64,000 nucleotides of DNA, taken from contig DUCO01000007.1 in assembly GCA_012959765.1 (NCBI GenBank), positions 63,336 to 127,335 of the forward strand, given 5' to 3'. The notes under the pieces are model-generated. The model did not search any database. It was given only the letters and a program-made list of their open reading frames with translations, and was not told the DNA's origin. Source of the stretch: Dehalococcoidia bacterium (GTDB lineage Bacteria; Chloroflexota; Dehalococcoidia; Lucifugimonadales; Lucifugimonadaceae). Positions 36,679-45,019 of this stretch are shown here, one piece after another (position 1 is the stretch's first letter; every line of letters starts with the position of its first letter). Made by a program: the position numbers and the translations under genes.

Positions 36679-37574
36679 TGAGCCCACTACCTGAACTCAA
36701 CAAACAATCCCCAATAGCGGTAGTCGCAGCGGGTCGTCTCGGATCCAGTCTTGCGATCGCTATGGACGACGCCGGGTACAACGTCGCAGCCGTATCGAGT
36801 CGACAGCCCGATCATTGTGATTGGCTTGCTACCCACTTAAAGAACACCCTCATCGTCGAAAAAGCCCAAACGGCAGCGAATCTGGCGAATATCGTGTTCA
36901 TCACGGCCCCAGACGCCAGCATCGAAGGAATCTGTTCAGTAACCGAATGGCGATCGCACCAGGCAGTGATCCACTGTGCCGGTGTGCTACCTGTCTCCGC
37001 GCTCGACCATGCCCTCCGCAGCGACGCCGAAACAGCAGGCTTTCATCCGCTCCAAACATTCCCGTCTCCAGAGTCATCAGATCGACTGAAAGACGTGTCG
37101 TTCGCCACCGAAGCTCAGAATCCACTGCTTTTCGAATGGCTCGAAACGCTGGCAGCCGATCTTGGCGGCTCATCGTTCCGAATCGAGGCGTCTCAACGTG
37201 AGGCGTATCACGCTTCAGCGGTCATGGCGTGCGGTCTGCTCGCCGGACTCGCCGGTCTCGCCGCCGAGATGTGGGAACCGCTCGGAATCGACCGTGCGGA
37301 TGCACTCAAACGCCTAATCCCGTTGCTCAGGGCAACCGTAGATGCCCTGGAAGAAAAGGGACTTCCGGCTGCAATAACCGGCCCGTTCGTACGCGGCGAT
37401 GTCGAAACAATCGCCTCGCATATAACCGCGACTTCGAAAAATTCAGCTGAAACTGGCAGAGCGTACGCAGCTCTCGCTGAGGCGTCGTTACACATCGCCA
37501 GAGAACAGGGCGGACTCTCGGATCAGGCATTTGAGAGCATCAAAGCGCTGCTTTCAGACGAAAATCAGACCTAG
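36678..37574 (+). CDS. Rossmann-fold/DUF2520 oxidoreductase-like protein
   Basis: A 298-aa protein with an N-terminal NAD(P)-binding Rossmann domain (IAVVAAGRLGSSLAIAM, a variant of GxGxxG) and a C-terminal DUF2520-type helical domain (YHASAVMACGLLAGLAGLA). Proteins of this architecture are often found next to panB and panC, as here, and have been proposed as alternative ketopantoate reductases; no PanE is in the window. The assignment to pantothenate synthesis rests on neighbourhood. It overlaps the peptidase gene by one base. Confidence 0.8.
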   Translation: MSPLPELNKQSPIAVVAAGRLGSSLAIAMDDAGYNVAAVSSRQPDHCDWLATHLKNTLIVEKAQTAANLANIVFITAPDASIEGICSVTEWRSHQAVIHCAGVLPVSALDHALRSDAETAGFHPLQTFPSPESSDRLKDVSFATEAQNPLLFEWLETLAADLGGSSFRIEASQREAYHASAVMACGLLAGLAGLAAEMWEPLGIDRADALKRLIPLLRATVDALEEKGLPAAITGPFVRGDVETIASHITATSKNSAETGRAYAALAEASLHIAREQGGLSDQAFESIKALLSDENQT

Positions 37575-37685
37575 AGAGTGTCGATAGAACCCCTCAAAAC
37601 CTGAAAACTCAGTCATAATGACCTGAGGCAAGTGAACTAAGGCTTGGCGGCTAGCAAGCGCAGTCGACCGGGGCGGAGGTACACG

Positions 37686-38534
37686 ATGGCAGTTCGCCGG
37701 ATCACAACACACAAGATTCAGCAGATGAAACGCCGTGGCGAGCCGATCCCTATGGTGACGGCATATGACTACACGGCAGCTCGCATCGTCGACGCGTCAG
37801 GGATTCCTATGATCCTTGTCGGCGACAGTATGGGCCATGTTGTTCTTGGTTTCGACTCAACAATTCCTGTAACCGTGGACGATATCGTTCGTGCGTCGGC
37901 AGCCGTTGTTCGAGGCACAACCAAGCCCCTCATCGTTGCTGATATGCCGTTCCTCAGCTACCAGATCGACGCTGAAACGGCTCTACGAAATGCAGCCCGC
38001 CTCATTCAAGAGGGCGGAGCACAGGCAGTAAAACTCGAAGGTGGCAAGACCGTTGCTCCAATCGTCCGACGTCTGGCCGATGCCGGGTTAGCAGTGATGG
38101 GCCATATTGGCCTCACGCCGCAGCATGTAAACCAGCTCGGTGGCTACCGGGTTCAGGGCAAGACCGAGAGTGCGGCGAATCAGGTTATGGAAGATGCACT
38201 TGCACTTCAGGAAGCCGGAGCATTTGCGATTGTTCTTGAACTGATTCCTGTAGAACTTGCTAAGCGAATCACTGAAGCACTTGATATTCCTACGATCGGA
38301 ATTGGCGCTGGTGTGCACTGCGACGGCCAGATTCAGGTGTTCCACGACATGCTTGGTCTCGACCCCGATTTCCGACCACGTCATTCAGGCAAGTACGCCG
38401 ATCTGGCACCGGTCATCAAGGACGCTCTCGTTCGATACAGCGATGACGTTCGCGATGGCACGTTCCCGACCGACGCAGAGTCGTTCTTCTCAGATGAAAC
38501 CCGAGTGCGAACAAGTTCTAAGACTGCTGATTAG
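37686..38534 (+). CDS. panB: 3-methyl-2-oxobutanoate hydroxymethyltransferase
   Basis: PanB, 282 aa, makes ketopantoate from 2-oxoisovalerate and methylene-tetrahydrofolate. Family marks include [40 protein letters not shown] and the Glu/Ile region [10 protein letters not shown], with [20 protein letters not shown] near the end. The frame opens 14 codons earlier with a TTG, but ATG 37686 has GGAGGT five bases before it and is the better start. Confidence 0.96.
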   Translation: MAVRRITTHKIQQMKRRGEPIPMVTAYDYTAARIVDASGIPMILVGDSMGHVVLGFDSTIPVTVDDIVRASAAVVRGTTKPLIVADMPFLSYQIDAETALRNAARLIQEGGAQAVKLEGGKTVAPIVRRLADAGLAVMGHIGLTPQHVNQLGGYRVQGKTESAANQVMEDALALQEAGAFAIVLELIPVELAKRITEALDIPTIGIGAGVHCDGQIQVFHDMLGLDPDFRPRHSGKYADLAPVIKDALVRYSDDVRDGTFPTDAESFFSDETRVRTSSKTAD

Positions 38535-38546
38535 AGGTTTCTCATT

Positions 38547-38585
38547 TCCTGAGCGGAGTCATCGGAGTCGAAGGATCTGGGGTTC
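38547..38585. repeat. repeat-like intergenic segment after panB
   Basis: TCCTGAGCGGAGTC and GGAGTCGAAGGATCTGGGG resemble a short sequence that I have often seen dispersed in intergenic DNA of unrelated environmental genomes (TCCTGAGCGGAGTCGAAGGA). Here it is interrupted by a few bases, and there is no second copy in the window. Confidence 0.3.
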
Positions 38586-38648
38586 GGTCGCGCGAAGCTT
38601 GAGCACCTGAAACACATGATCCAAGTGACCACTTCCCGCTCACGTCAA

Positions 38649-38669
38649 CCCTCTCCCGCCGGGAGAGGG
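38649..38669. repeat. REP-like GC-rich palindrome before panC
   Basis: CCCTCTCCCG-C-CGGGAGAGGG, two perfect 10-base arms, lies 15 bases upstream of panC. It lacks a U-tract and would form a very stable hairpin close to the panC ribosome-binding region. It may be a REP-type element or a processing/attenuating hairpin. Confidence 0.6.
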
Positions 38670-38683
38670 GGTAACGCTCCCTT

Positions 38684-39523
38684 ATGCAAGTAATCCGTAC
38701 AATCGCTGAAATGCGCGAAGCTCGAAGTAGCATCACCGGAACGGTTGGACTGGTTGCCACGCTCGGCGGCATCCACATCGGCCACACCACGCACATGGAC
38801 ACCGTTCGACCGTTGTGCGATGTGCTTATTGGCTCGCTCTTCCTCAACCCAACCCAGTTTGGTACGAACGAAGATATTTCAAGCTACCCGGCGGATGAAG
38901 AAGCCGATCTCGCCGAATTCGAAAAGCACGGAACCGATTTCGTATTCGCGCCAACGGCCGACGAAATGTACCCGCCAACTGGAACGGGAGTCCCGCAAAT
39001 TGATCCCGGTCCAGCCGCCAAAGTTCTCGAAGGCGCGCATCGTCCCGATCACTTCAAAGGTGTGGCAACAGTCGTCGTTCGACTGTTCTCGATCATCTCT
39101 CCCAACATGGCGACATTCGGTGAAAAAGACGCTCAGCAACTCCGCATAATCCAGCACATAAACGAATCCCTAAAGCTGGGAATCGACATCATCCCGATTC
39201 CCACCAAACGAGAATCCGATGGCTTTGCCGTAAGCAGCCGAAACGCATATCTGTCGCCCGCAGAGCGAGAAGCCGCCACGATTCTTTATAAAGCGCTGAC
39301 AGTCGCCAAACTGTCTTGGGACTCCGGCGAAAGAAGCGCTGAAGTACTCAGATTCATGATGATCTCGGTATTAGCTGGAGAACCCCTTGCCGAAATTCAA
39401 TACACCTCGATCGCCGATGTCGACACGTTCGCCGAACTCGACCAGGTCGAACACTCAGCCCGGGCGTTACTGGCTATGAAAATCGGCCCAGCCCGCCTGA
39501 TCGACAACATTCTGCTCGCCTAG
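38684..39523 (+). CDS. panC: pantothenate synthetase (variant ATP motif)
   Basis: PanC, 279 aa, joins pantoate and beta-alanine with ATP. The HxGH nucleotidyl-transferase motif is kept (GGIHIGH) but the usual PTMG before it reads ATLG. Further marks agree with the family: LFLNPTQFG, VFAPTADEMYP, FKGVATVVVRLFSI, FGEKDAQQL and SSRNAYLSPAER. Normal length. The change in the ATP loop is unusual but the rest argues for an active enzyme. Confidence 0.93.
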   Translation: MQVIRTIAEMREARSSITGTVGLVATLGGIHIGHTTHMDTVRPLCDVLIGSLFLNPTQFGTNEDISSYPADEEADLAEFEKHGTDFVFAPTADEMYPPTGTGVPQIDPGPAAKVLEGAHRPDHFKGVATVVVRLFSIISPNMATFGEKDAQQLRIIQHINESLKLGIDIIPIPTKRESDGFAVSSRNAYLSPAEREAATILYKALTVAKLSWDSGERSAEVLRFMMISVLAGEPLAEIQYTSIADVDTFAELDQVEHSARALLAMKIGPARLIDNILLA

Positions 39524-39589
39524 ATTCAGGCTCCCTTTCGCATCATTTAGCCTGATCAAAACCAGCAAACTCGGCGGGCTACCTTTACG

Positions 39590-40378
39590 ATGCAGCGCAT
39601 GAAAATTCTTGTAACCAACGATGACGGCTTCGACAATCCCGGTATCTGGGCATTGGTCCGCGCAGTGAACGACCTCGGGGAAGTGACCGTAGTAGCACCC
39701 ACGGAGAATCAGTCCGGCGTTGGCACTGCACTTTCACTCAGGCGCTCGGTGAAAATCAACGAAGCTCCAAGCAAAGTCCACGGAGTCGCGTGCTACGCGG
39801 TAAGCGGAACGCCATCCGACTCGGTCATATTTGGACTCGAGCATGTACTGGTTTGTGGAGCCGATGTGGTCGTTTCCGGAATCAACCCCGGCTTCAACAC
39901 AAGCCGCAACGTGTTCATTTCTGGAACCATGGGTGCCGCAATTCAAGCCGCCGCTAAGGGTGTAAAAGCCTGTGCTTTTTCGATGGACGCTACCGATGAT
40001 ATGGAAGACCAGATTGTCGCAGACGTTATCGCCAGAATCACGAACGAACTCCTCGATTCCGAAACACCACGAGGTGGGCTCTTCAACGTTAATATTCCCT
40101 CGTTCGGACAGATGAAGATTCAAGGAGCCGAAGGCGCAGCCCCCGCCCCGTCGGAGTGGATGAGCAAACTCGAAGCCCAAAGCGATGGCGGATACGAAAT
40201 TTTGTCAGATTTACGGGTTCACATCGAAGGGTTAGATATGGCGCCCGGCACCGATGTAGAAGTGCTGAACCGCAATCGTATTTCGATTTCTTCACTCGAA
40301 GGTCCCACGCTCAGCCACCAGCCCGACGACCCAACACTTCAGCGAATGATCGACGCTGCAAACCGCATTATCGGTTGA
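39590..40378 (+). CDS. surE: 5'/3'-nucleotidase SurE
   Basis: SurE, 262 aa, a metal-dependent phosphatase acting on nucleoside monophosphates. The metal site is in ILVTNDDGFDNPGI, the Ser in NQSGVGTALSLR, and VVVSGINPGFNTSRNV matches the Asn ligand region. The start could be ATG 39590 or three codons later at MKILVTNDD. Confidence 0.95.
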   Translation: MQRMKILVTNDDGFDNPGIWALVRAVNDLGEVTVVAPTENQSGVGTALSLRRSVKINEAPSKVHGVACYAVSGTPSDSVIFGLEHVLVCGADVVVSGINPGFNTSRNVFISGTMGAAIQAAAKGVKACAFSMDATDDMEDQIVADVIARITNELLDSETPRGGLFNVNIPSFGQMKIQGAEGAAPAPSEWMSKLEAQSDGGYEILSDLRVHIEGLDMAPGTDVEVLNRNRISISSLEGPTLSHQPDDPTLQRMIDAANRIIG

Positions 40379-40488
40379 CGAGTAGGCATTAACTATTCAG
40401 AATCTCGCCAAGCAACCAGTTACGTTATTATTTTTCCGTCATAAGTTGCCCCCGAGACGATACGTCACGATACGAGAGGAACGAACCG

Positions 40489-40815
40489 TTGCTTTACGAA
40501 CTGCGTGTGTACGAATGCCTGCCTGGAAGACTTCCTAATATCAACGCCCGCTTCGCGAATCACACGATGAAGCTGTTCGAAAAGCACGGCATCAAGAACA
40601 TCGGCTACTGGACCACCGACGTTGGCGAAAGCAACCACGAACTTACCTACATGGTGGCGTTTGAAGATGCCAACCAGCGTGCCGAGGCATGGGACAATTT
40701 CCGCAACGATCCCGAGTGGGCGAAGGTCACCGAAAAATCGCACCGAGACGGCCTGATCGTAAAGAACGTCCGGAACCAGCTACTCACCCCAACTCCCTAT
40801 TCGCCGATGCAATAA
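40489..40815 (+). CDS. NIPSNAP family protein
   Basis: A 108-aa ferredoxin-like-fold protein of the NIPSNAP family (MLYELRVYECLPGRLPN, EKHGIKNIGYWTTDVG, LTYMVAFEDANQRAEAWDNF). Such proteins form dimers of the dimeric alpha-beta barrel type; their biochemical role is mostly unknown. TTG start with GAGAGGA nine bases upstream. It lies just before the thiolase-like gene and may share its transcript. Confidence 0.88.
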   Translation: MLYELRVYECLPGRLPNINARFANHTMKLFEKHGIKNIGYWTTDVGESNHELTYMVAFEDANQRAEAWDNFRNDPEWAKVTEKSHRDGLIVKNVRNQLLTPTPYSPMQ

Positions 40816-40845
40816 TCACCTCTCAGCGTTCTAGATTCCGAAAAC

Positions 40846-42009
40846 ATGCCCAATATTCAAAAACTCAAAAACCTCTCAGGCCAGGCCCACATTGTTGGAG
40901 TCGGCGAGTCGAACAAGCTCGGCAAAGTGCCTGAAAAGTCGCCGCTCACACATCACTCTGAAGCCGCGATAAACGCGCTCAACGATGCTGGACTGCAACT
41001 TTCCGACGTAGACGCACTGTTCACCGCCGGGTGGTCGACTCTTGACGTCGCTGAGTATCTGGGCATACAGCCTCGCTACACCGATAGCACGTCGGTAGGG
41101 GGCTCGTCTTTTGTCATCCACGTCGCACACGCCTTGGCAGCGATCGCAGCCGGATACTGCGAAGTCGCACTGATCACACACGGCCAGTCGGGGCGATCCG
41201 ATCGCTCACCAATCCCACGAAATCCCGGCACGCCAATGGCGCAGTTCGAAGCTCCTTACGGAATTCTGGGGCCGCCCGTTTCGTACGCAATGGCGGCCCG
41301 GCGCTACATGCACCAGTACGGCGAAGATCGAACACGCCAGGCGATGGCCGAGATAGCGGTTTCAACTCGTAAGTGGGCCAATCTGAACCCGATGGCTTAC
41401 TTCTATGACAAGGAAACCACATTCGACGATTATCACGACTCCCGTTGGGTGGCATGGCCGTTCCATTTGTTGGATTGCTGCCTCGTCACCGACGCCGGTG
41501 CAGCGATAGTTATCACCACGCCCGAACGAGCACGCGACGCCAAGAATGGCAGCGTGAAAATTCTGGGTGCCGGTGAAGGACACGATCACTCCGGGATATC
41601 TCAAATGCCCGATCTGACCAGCGCGTTCGGTCGCTACACCGGACCCCAGGCACTTGAAATGGCAGGAGTAACCCACTCTGATATCGATCTCGCGATGGTC
41701 TACGACTCGTTCACTTACACCGTTCTCGTCAGTCTGGAAAACCTTGGCTTCTGCGGTCCGGGCGAAGGTCCTGACTTCGTTGCTGATCAACGAACTGCAC
41801 CCGCCGGCGACTTCCCGCTGAACACCAACGGGGGCGGACTCTCCTACACGCACCCGGGCATGTACGGCATCTTCACCGTTGTTGAAGCCGCTCGACAGCT
41901 GAGAGGGCAGGCAGGGGAGCGACAGCTCGACAACTGCGACCTCGCTGTCGCTCACGGCACAGGCGGACTTTTATCGTCGACCGGAACAGTCGTACTGGGG
42001 GCCAACTAA
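40846..42009 (+). CDS. SCP2-type thiolase-like protein lacking the nucleophilic Cys
   Basis: A 387-aa thiolase-fold protein. The helix that carries the acyl-accepting Cys in true thiolases reads SVGGSSFVIHVAHALAAIAAG, with Ser in place. The C-terminal active-site loop keeps a His (GGGLSYTHPGMYGIF), and the usual CxGG region reads AHGTGG. It is followed after four bases by a DUF35 protein. Cys-less thiolase homologues paired with DUF35 proteins are known as retro-aldolases (Ltp2 with ChsH2 in steroid side-chain degradation), so a C-C lyase acting on a CoA ester is a reasonable guess; the substrate is unknown. Confidence 0.85.
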   Translation: MPNIQKLKNLSGQAHIVGVGESNKLGKVPEKSPLTHHSEAAINALNDAGLQLSDVDALFTAGWSTLDVAEYLGIQPRYTDSTSVGGSSFVIHVAHALAAIAAGYCEVALITHGQSGRSDRSPIPRNPGTPMAQFEAPYGILGPPVSYAMAARRYMHQYGEDRTRQAMAEIAVSTRKWANLNPMAYFYDKETTFDDYHDSRWVAWPFHLLDCCLVTDAGAAIVITTPERARDAKNGSVKILGAGEGHDHSGISQMPDLTSAFGRYTGPQALEMAGVTHSDIDLAMVYDSFTYTVLVSLENLGFCGPGEGPDFVADQRTAPAGDFPLNTNGGGLSYTHPGMYGIFTVVEAARQLRGQAGERQLDNCDLAVAHGTGGLLSSTGTVVLGAN

Positions 42010-42013
42010 CGAA

Positions 42014-42439
42014 ATGACAAACACGACACCAAAGCCCCAGCCGCTGCCACAGCCCGAGACCGATCGCTACTGGGATGGTCTCAAGAACGAAGAAATCTGG
42101 CTGCAACGATCCAAAACCACCGGCAAGTACCAGTTTTACCCGAGAGAGATTTCGATCCACGATCCCGCCAGCGGGGCAGAAGGCATCGAGTGGGTAAAAG
42201 TTTCAGGCAATGCCGAACTGTTCACGTTCGCCATTGTGCACATCGCACCCCACATGGGCTTCGTTGGCGACGTTCCGTACATCACGGCGTTAGTACAGCT
42301 TGAAGAGGACGTGATCGTCCCGACAAACATCGTAGGCGTCGACCCTGAACCCGAAAATCTTCAGATCGGAATGGCACTAAAACCCGTATTCGAGCACCAC
42401 GAAGATGGCCAAACGCTTCTGAAGTTCGAACCGGCTTAA
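42014..42439 (+). CDS. DUF35 OB-fold protein without zinc-ribbon cysteines
   Basis: A 141-aa protein with the DUF35 layout: a short helical start (ETDRYWDGLKNEEIWLQR), a rubredoxin-like segment and an OB fold (AELFTFAIVHIAPHMGF, PYITALVQLEEDVIVPTNIVG). The conserved YPR is present, but the four Cys of the usual zinc ribbon are all replaced (RSKTTGKYQFYPREISIHDP). It likely forms a complex with the thiolase-like protein encoded four bases upstream. Confidence 0.85.
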   Translation: MTNTTPKPQPLPQPETDRYWDGLKNEEIWLQRSKTTGKYQFYPREISIHDPASGAEGIEWVKVSGNAELFTFAIVHIAPHMGFVGDVPYITALVQLEEDVIVPTNIVGVDPEPENLQIGMALKPVFEHHEDGQTLLKFEPA

Positions 42440-42545
42440 CATTCGCATCATAGTTTTGCGGACTATGTCGAGTTAGAATTGAACACTCGCCAGTTGAAGA
42501 TCGTCACTGGCAAATCACGAAACCAGAATTTCGACTCATGAAATC

Positions 42546-42661
42546 AGGTACGTCCACGTTGGTTTTCCGTGCGCTTTGCGCAGGGAACGGCTCAAGGCAA
42601 AACAGCTTTCGGCGACACCGAACCAGGGGTGCATAAGCACCCCGAAATAGCGCACGTACTT
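42546..42661 (+). promoter_or_regulatory. structured 5' leader of argF, candidate cis-regulatory RNA
   Basis: AGGTACGT (42546-42553) and ACGTACTT (42654-42661) pair over eight positions with one G-U, closing a region of about 100 nt. Inside are three hairpins: CCGT/ACGG enclosing TGCGC-TTT-GCGCA (42567-42590), TTCGG-CGACA-CCGAA (42608-42622) and GGGGTGC-ATAA-GCACCCC (42626-42643). GTGCGC (42569-42574) could instead pair with GCGCAC (42650-42655), which would break the closing stem. This four-way arrangement and switch option ending 35 bases before argF looks like a riboswitch or attenuator; I cannot assign a class. The gap 42440-42545 holds nothing else I recognise. Confidence 0.5.
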
Positions 42662-42696
42662 TTTCATTTCTAGTTCGAGTCGAGGTCACTCCCAAA

Positions 42697-43602
42697 ATGG
42701 TTAACCACTTTCTAAAACTCAGCGATATCGCGCCTGAAGAAATTCAGCCGCTTCTTGAACGCGCAATCGAACTGAAAGCCGGCGCAACAAGCAACGCACT
42801 GGCTGGCAAGTCAGTTGCAATCCTGTTCGAAAAGCCGTCGCTCCGCACGAAGTTATCGTTCTGGGTCGGCACCGAAAAGCTTGGTGGACACCCCGTTCAT
42901 TTCGCACCTGAAGAAGTTGGACTGGGCAGACGAGAGCCGATTGCCGACGTAGCCAACGTGATGTCTCGCATGTCTGACATCGCGGTGATTCGTACTTTTG
43001 AACAATCGATCATCGAAGAGTTCGCCGCTGCTGCAAGCATCCCGGTCATCAATGCCCTTACCGATCTTGAACACCCGTGCCAGGCCCTCGCCGACACGCA
43101 GACCATCATGGAGCAACTTGGCGGCGTATCCGGAGCGAAAGTGGCGTACATCGGCGATGGCAACAACGTTGCGGTCAGCCTCGGATACGCAGTAGCCGGT
43201 CTTGGCGGGCACCTCACGGTTGCGTCTCCCGCTGGTTACACAGTTCCCGGCGAATCTCTTGAAGGCGCTAACACCTACGGAGCCTCGGCTGGCGGATCGG
43301 TGACTCAGGTCACAAGCCCAGAGGAAGCTGTTGCAAGCGCAGATATCGTCTACACAGATGTCTGGACCAGCATGGGGCAGGAGACTGAATCTGCCAAACG
43401 CCTGGTTGATTTAGACGGCTATCAGGTGAACCCCCGCTTGCTCGATCAAGCTGGATCGAACGTGAAGTTCATGCACGATCTTCCAGCACACCCCGGCGAG
43501 GAAATCTCCGATGGCCTCCTCTACGACTCCCGTTCAATAGTGTTCGATCAGGCTGAAAACCGTCTCTGGGCGCAGGCCGCACTGATGGAAAAACTGATTT
43601 AA
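42697..43602 (+). CDS. argF: ornithine carbamoyltransferase (variant active-site motif)
   Basis: OTCase, 301 aa, makes citrulline from ornithine and carbamoyl phosphate. The carbamoyl-phosphate loop reads FEKPSLRTKLSFWVG (usual STRTR), and DLEHPCQALAD is intact. The ornithine-binding HCLP motif is changed to HDLPAHPGEE: Asp replaces Cys and Pro replaces Arg. Overall length and the ending VFDQAENRLWAQAALMEKL are typical of OTCases. A related carbamoyltransferase with another amino substrate cannot be excluded. Confidence 0.88.
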   Translation: MVNHFLKLSDIAPEEIQPLLERAIELKAGATSNALAGKSVAILFEKPSLRTKLSFWVGTEKLGGHPVHFAPEEVGLGRREPIADVANVMSRMSDIAVIRTFEQSIIEEFAAAASIPVINALTDLEHPCQALADTQTIMEQLGGVSGAKVAYIGDGNNVAVSLGYAVAGLGGHLTVASPAGYTVPGESLEGANTYGASAGGSVTQVTSPEEAVASADIVYTDVWTSMGQETESAKRLVDLDGYQVNPRLLDQAGSNVKFMHDLPAHPGEEISDGLLYDSRSIVFDQAENRLWAQAALMEKLI

Positions 43603-43696
43603 CGTTCTCGTTTCATTCGAACTCAGATACGCCGGTAATCTGAACTGTATTACCTAACCCGCAGACAATATTTATCGTCACGAGCGCAATCTCAAA

Positions 43697-45019
43697 ATGG
43701 CACTCCCAGTAGTAGCAATCATAGGCCGACCCAACGTCGGCAAATCGACCCTGTTCAACCGTTTGGCAGGACGACGAATCGCGATCGTTAGCGATATTCC
43801 CGGTACGACGCGTGACCGTGTGTCGATCGACGCCGAGTGGGGACGACATCGCTATCTCGTGGTCGATACCGCCGGTGTAGAAGATCGCCCGCACAACGAA
43901 ATCATGTGGGACGACATTCGAGCCCAAGTGGAAGTTGCGCTGAATCAGGCCGACGCGATCATCTTCTGCGTCGACGTGAACGAAGGCGTGACCGACGCCG
44001 ACCAGGACGCCGCCGACATGGTGCGGCGAACCGGGAAGACAGTAGTACTTGCTGCAAACAAAGCCGACACACTTTCGCGGGAAGACATGATCTACGAATT
44101 CTTCTCGCTGGGCCTTGGCGAACCGCACCCCATCAGCGCCTACCACGACACCGGTATCGGCGATCTTATGCAGTCAGTGTTCGAGCAACTCCCACCGTTC
44201 GAACCCGGAGTAATCGGCAAAAACTCAGTACGAGTCGCCATTGCAGGCCGACCGAACGCCGGTAAATCAGCACTGTTCAACGCCCTCACCGGCGAAGAAC
44301 GAGCAATCGTCAGCCCTGTAGCCGGCACAACTCGTGACACCGTCGACTCGCTGTTCGACTACGAAGGTACCCGAATAACGTTCTTGGACACCGCTGGCCT
44401 TCGCAAACGAGGCAAAGCCGATCCCGGCATCGAAAAATACAGTGCGATTCGAACCATCGGCGCTATCGAACGCTGCTACGTCGCGGTACTCGTCCTCGAT
44501 GCTACCGAATTTGTAACCTCGCAGGACACTCACATAGGTGGCTACATCGACGATGCGAAGCGAGCTGCAGTTATCGTTGTGAACAAGTGGGACCTTGCGA
44601 AAGAACTCGATCTCGACAAGTCCGAAGCAATGGCCGAAATCCGAAACCGCTTCAAGTTCATTCCAAACGTTCCGATCGTGTTTACATCGGCCATTAAGGG
44701 CTGGGGTGTGAGCGAGCTCCTGCCAACGATTCTCGAGGTATATGGCGAGTTCTCGAAGCAACTTCCTCGTGCAGAAGTCAGCCGAGTTGTCTTCGATGCG
44801 ATGGGCGAAAATCCACTTCCAGGAGTCGGCACCAGGCGAGCTCGAATCTTCCGTGGAATTCAAACTCGAACCTCTCCGCCAACGTTCGAATTTAGCGCGC
44901 GCAACCCAGAACTAATACACTTCAGCTACCGCAGGTACCTGGAGAACCAACTGCGGGACCAATTTGGGTTCATAGGTTCCCCGTTGAGAATGAACTTTAT
45001 AAACCGCGAAGATGAGTGA
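43697..45019 (+). CDS. der: ribosome biogenesis GTPase Der (EngA)
   Basis: Der, 440 aa, with two tandem G domains needed for 50S maturation. Domain 1: GRPNVGKSTLFNRL, DIPGTTRDR, DTAGV, ANKAD. Domain 2: GRPNAGKSALFNAL, GTTRDTVD, DTAGLRKRGK, NKWDL. A KH-like C-terminal domain follows. Its last bases overlap plsY by 8. Confidence 0.97.
   Translation: MALPVVAIIGRPNVGKSTLFNRLAGRRIAIVSDIPGTTRDRVSIDAEWGRHRYLVVDTAGVEDRPHNEIMWDDIRAQVEVALNQADAIIFCVDVNEGVTDADQDAADMVRRTGKTVVLAANKADTLSREDMIYEFFSLGLGEPHPISAYHDTGIGDLMQSVFEQLPPFEPGVIGKNSVRVAIAGRPNAGKSALFNALTGEERAIVSPVAGTTRDTVDSLFDYEGTRITFLDTAGLRKRGKADPGIEKYSAIRTIGAIERCYVAVLVLDATEFVTSQDTHIGGYIDDAKRAAVIVVNKWDLAKELDLDKSEAMAEIRNRFKFIPNVPIVFTSAIKGWGVSELLPTILEVYGEFSKQLPRAEVSRVVFDAMGENPLPGVGTRRARIFRGIQTRTSPPTFEFSARNPELIHFSYRRYLENQLRDQFGFIGSPLRMNFINREDE

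Noticed and set aside
42546-42661. Assignment of the argF leader to the c-di-GMP-I (GEMM) riboswitch
   Set aside because: GGCAAAAC and GGCGACACC look superficially alike, but the conserved tetraloop/receptor and joining sequences do not line up.
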